The position numbers and the translations under genes were made by a program. 21,679 bases of DNA from Acanthaster planci (Eukaryota; Echinodermata; Asteroidea; Valvatida; Acanthasteridae): the NCBI RefSeq assembly GCF_001949145.1, contig NW_019091572.1, positions 74,443 through 96,121 of the forward strand, given 5' to 3'. This document shows, in pieces, positions 21,602 to 21,679 of the stretch. The number at the start of each line of letters is the position of its first letter. Positions within the stretch are counted from its first letter, which is position 1. The notes beneath the pieces are model-generated. The model made no database searches. It was given only the letters and a program-made list of their open reading frames with translations, and had not been told where the DNA came from.

Positions 21602-21679
21602 ATTTTCCAACGCGTGCTCCCGGTCAGTAGCTATAAGAGACTCTAATTCACCCCCATCAAATACCAGCAGTACCTTAGC

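Overview
Organism: the window looks like an invertebrate animal nuclear genome. The one convincing gene is split by GT-AG introns, its first exon encodes a eukaryotic signal peptide, and most of the remaining sequence is non-coding and punctuated by small inverted-repeat elements and a degenerate pol III (tRNA-like) sequence. There is no bacterial gene packing, no operon and no CRISPR array. I cannot fix the phylum from sequence alone; a marine invertebrate, possibly a deuterostome, is a guess. Layout: positions 795-5415 (minus strand) hold the only gene I can defend, a secreted, cysteine-free, very acidic precursor. It has three coding exons in the window, 5415-4671, 4173-3991 and 1010-795 (or to the stop at 673). 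All junctions are phase 1, which is strong internal evidence that they belong together. A good acceptor at 5459/5458 suggests a 5'-UTR intron just before the start codon, and the 3' end may lie beyond the left edge of the window. The protein resembles granin/proSAAS-type neuroendocrine precursors: signal peptide, dibasic sites, a hydrophobic helix next to a Tyr/Pro/acidic stretch, then long Glu-rich helices. The proSAAS assignment is tentative. Intron 2 (3990-1011) contains a 176-bp near-perfect foldback element. Upstream of the gene, 5840-6180 is a moderately GC/CpG-rich stretch with a G-quadruplex-type tract that could be promoter-proximal. The rest, about 6.2-21.7 kb, has no gene I can support. 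It holds a 240-bp terminal-inverted-repeat element packed with TAACACC/GGTGTTA motifs (12229-12468), a 179-bp inverted-repeat element flanked by TA (19847-20025), a tRNA-Leu/Ser-like A-box/B-box unit with a T-run terminator (21525-21601, SINE head or tRNA pseudogene), and a few hairpins, short tandem duplications and isolated TATA or octamer motifs. The open frames of 60-136 codons scattered through this part have no recognisable domain, no compositional signal of coding sequence, and in several cases lie inside the repeats. How the parts fit: one neuroendocrine-like secreted precursor gene with its likely promoter on the right, sitting in repeat-seeded non-coding DNA. The best candidates for something new are the precursor itself (a possible invertebrate proSAAS/granin relative with a furin-like RARR site at an exon boundary) and the three small foldback or TIR elements.
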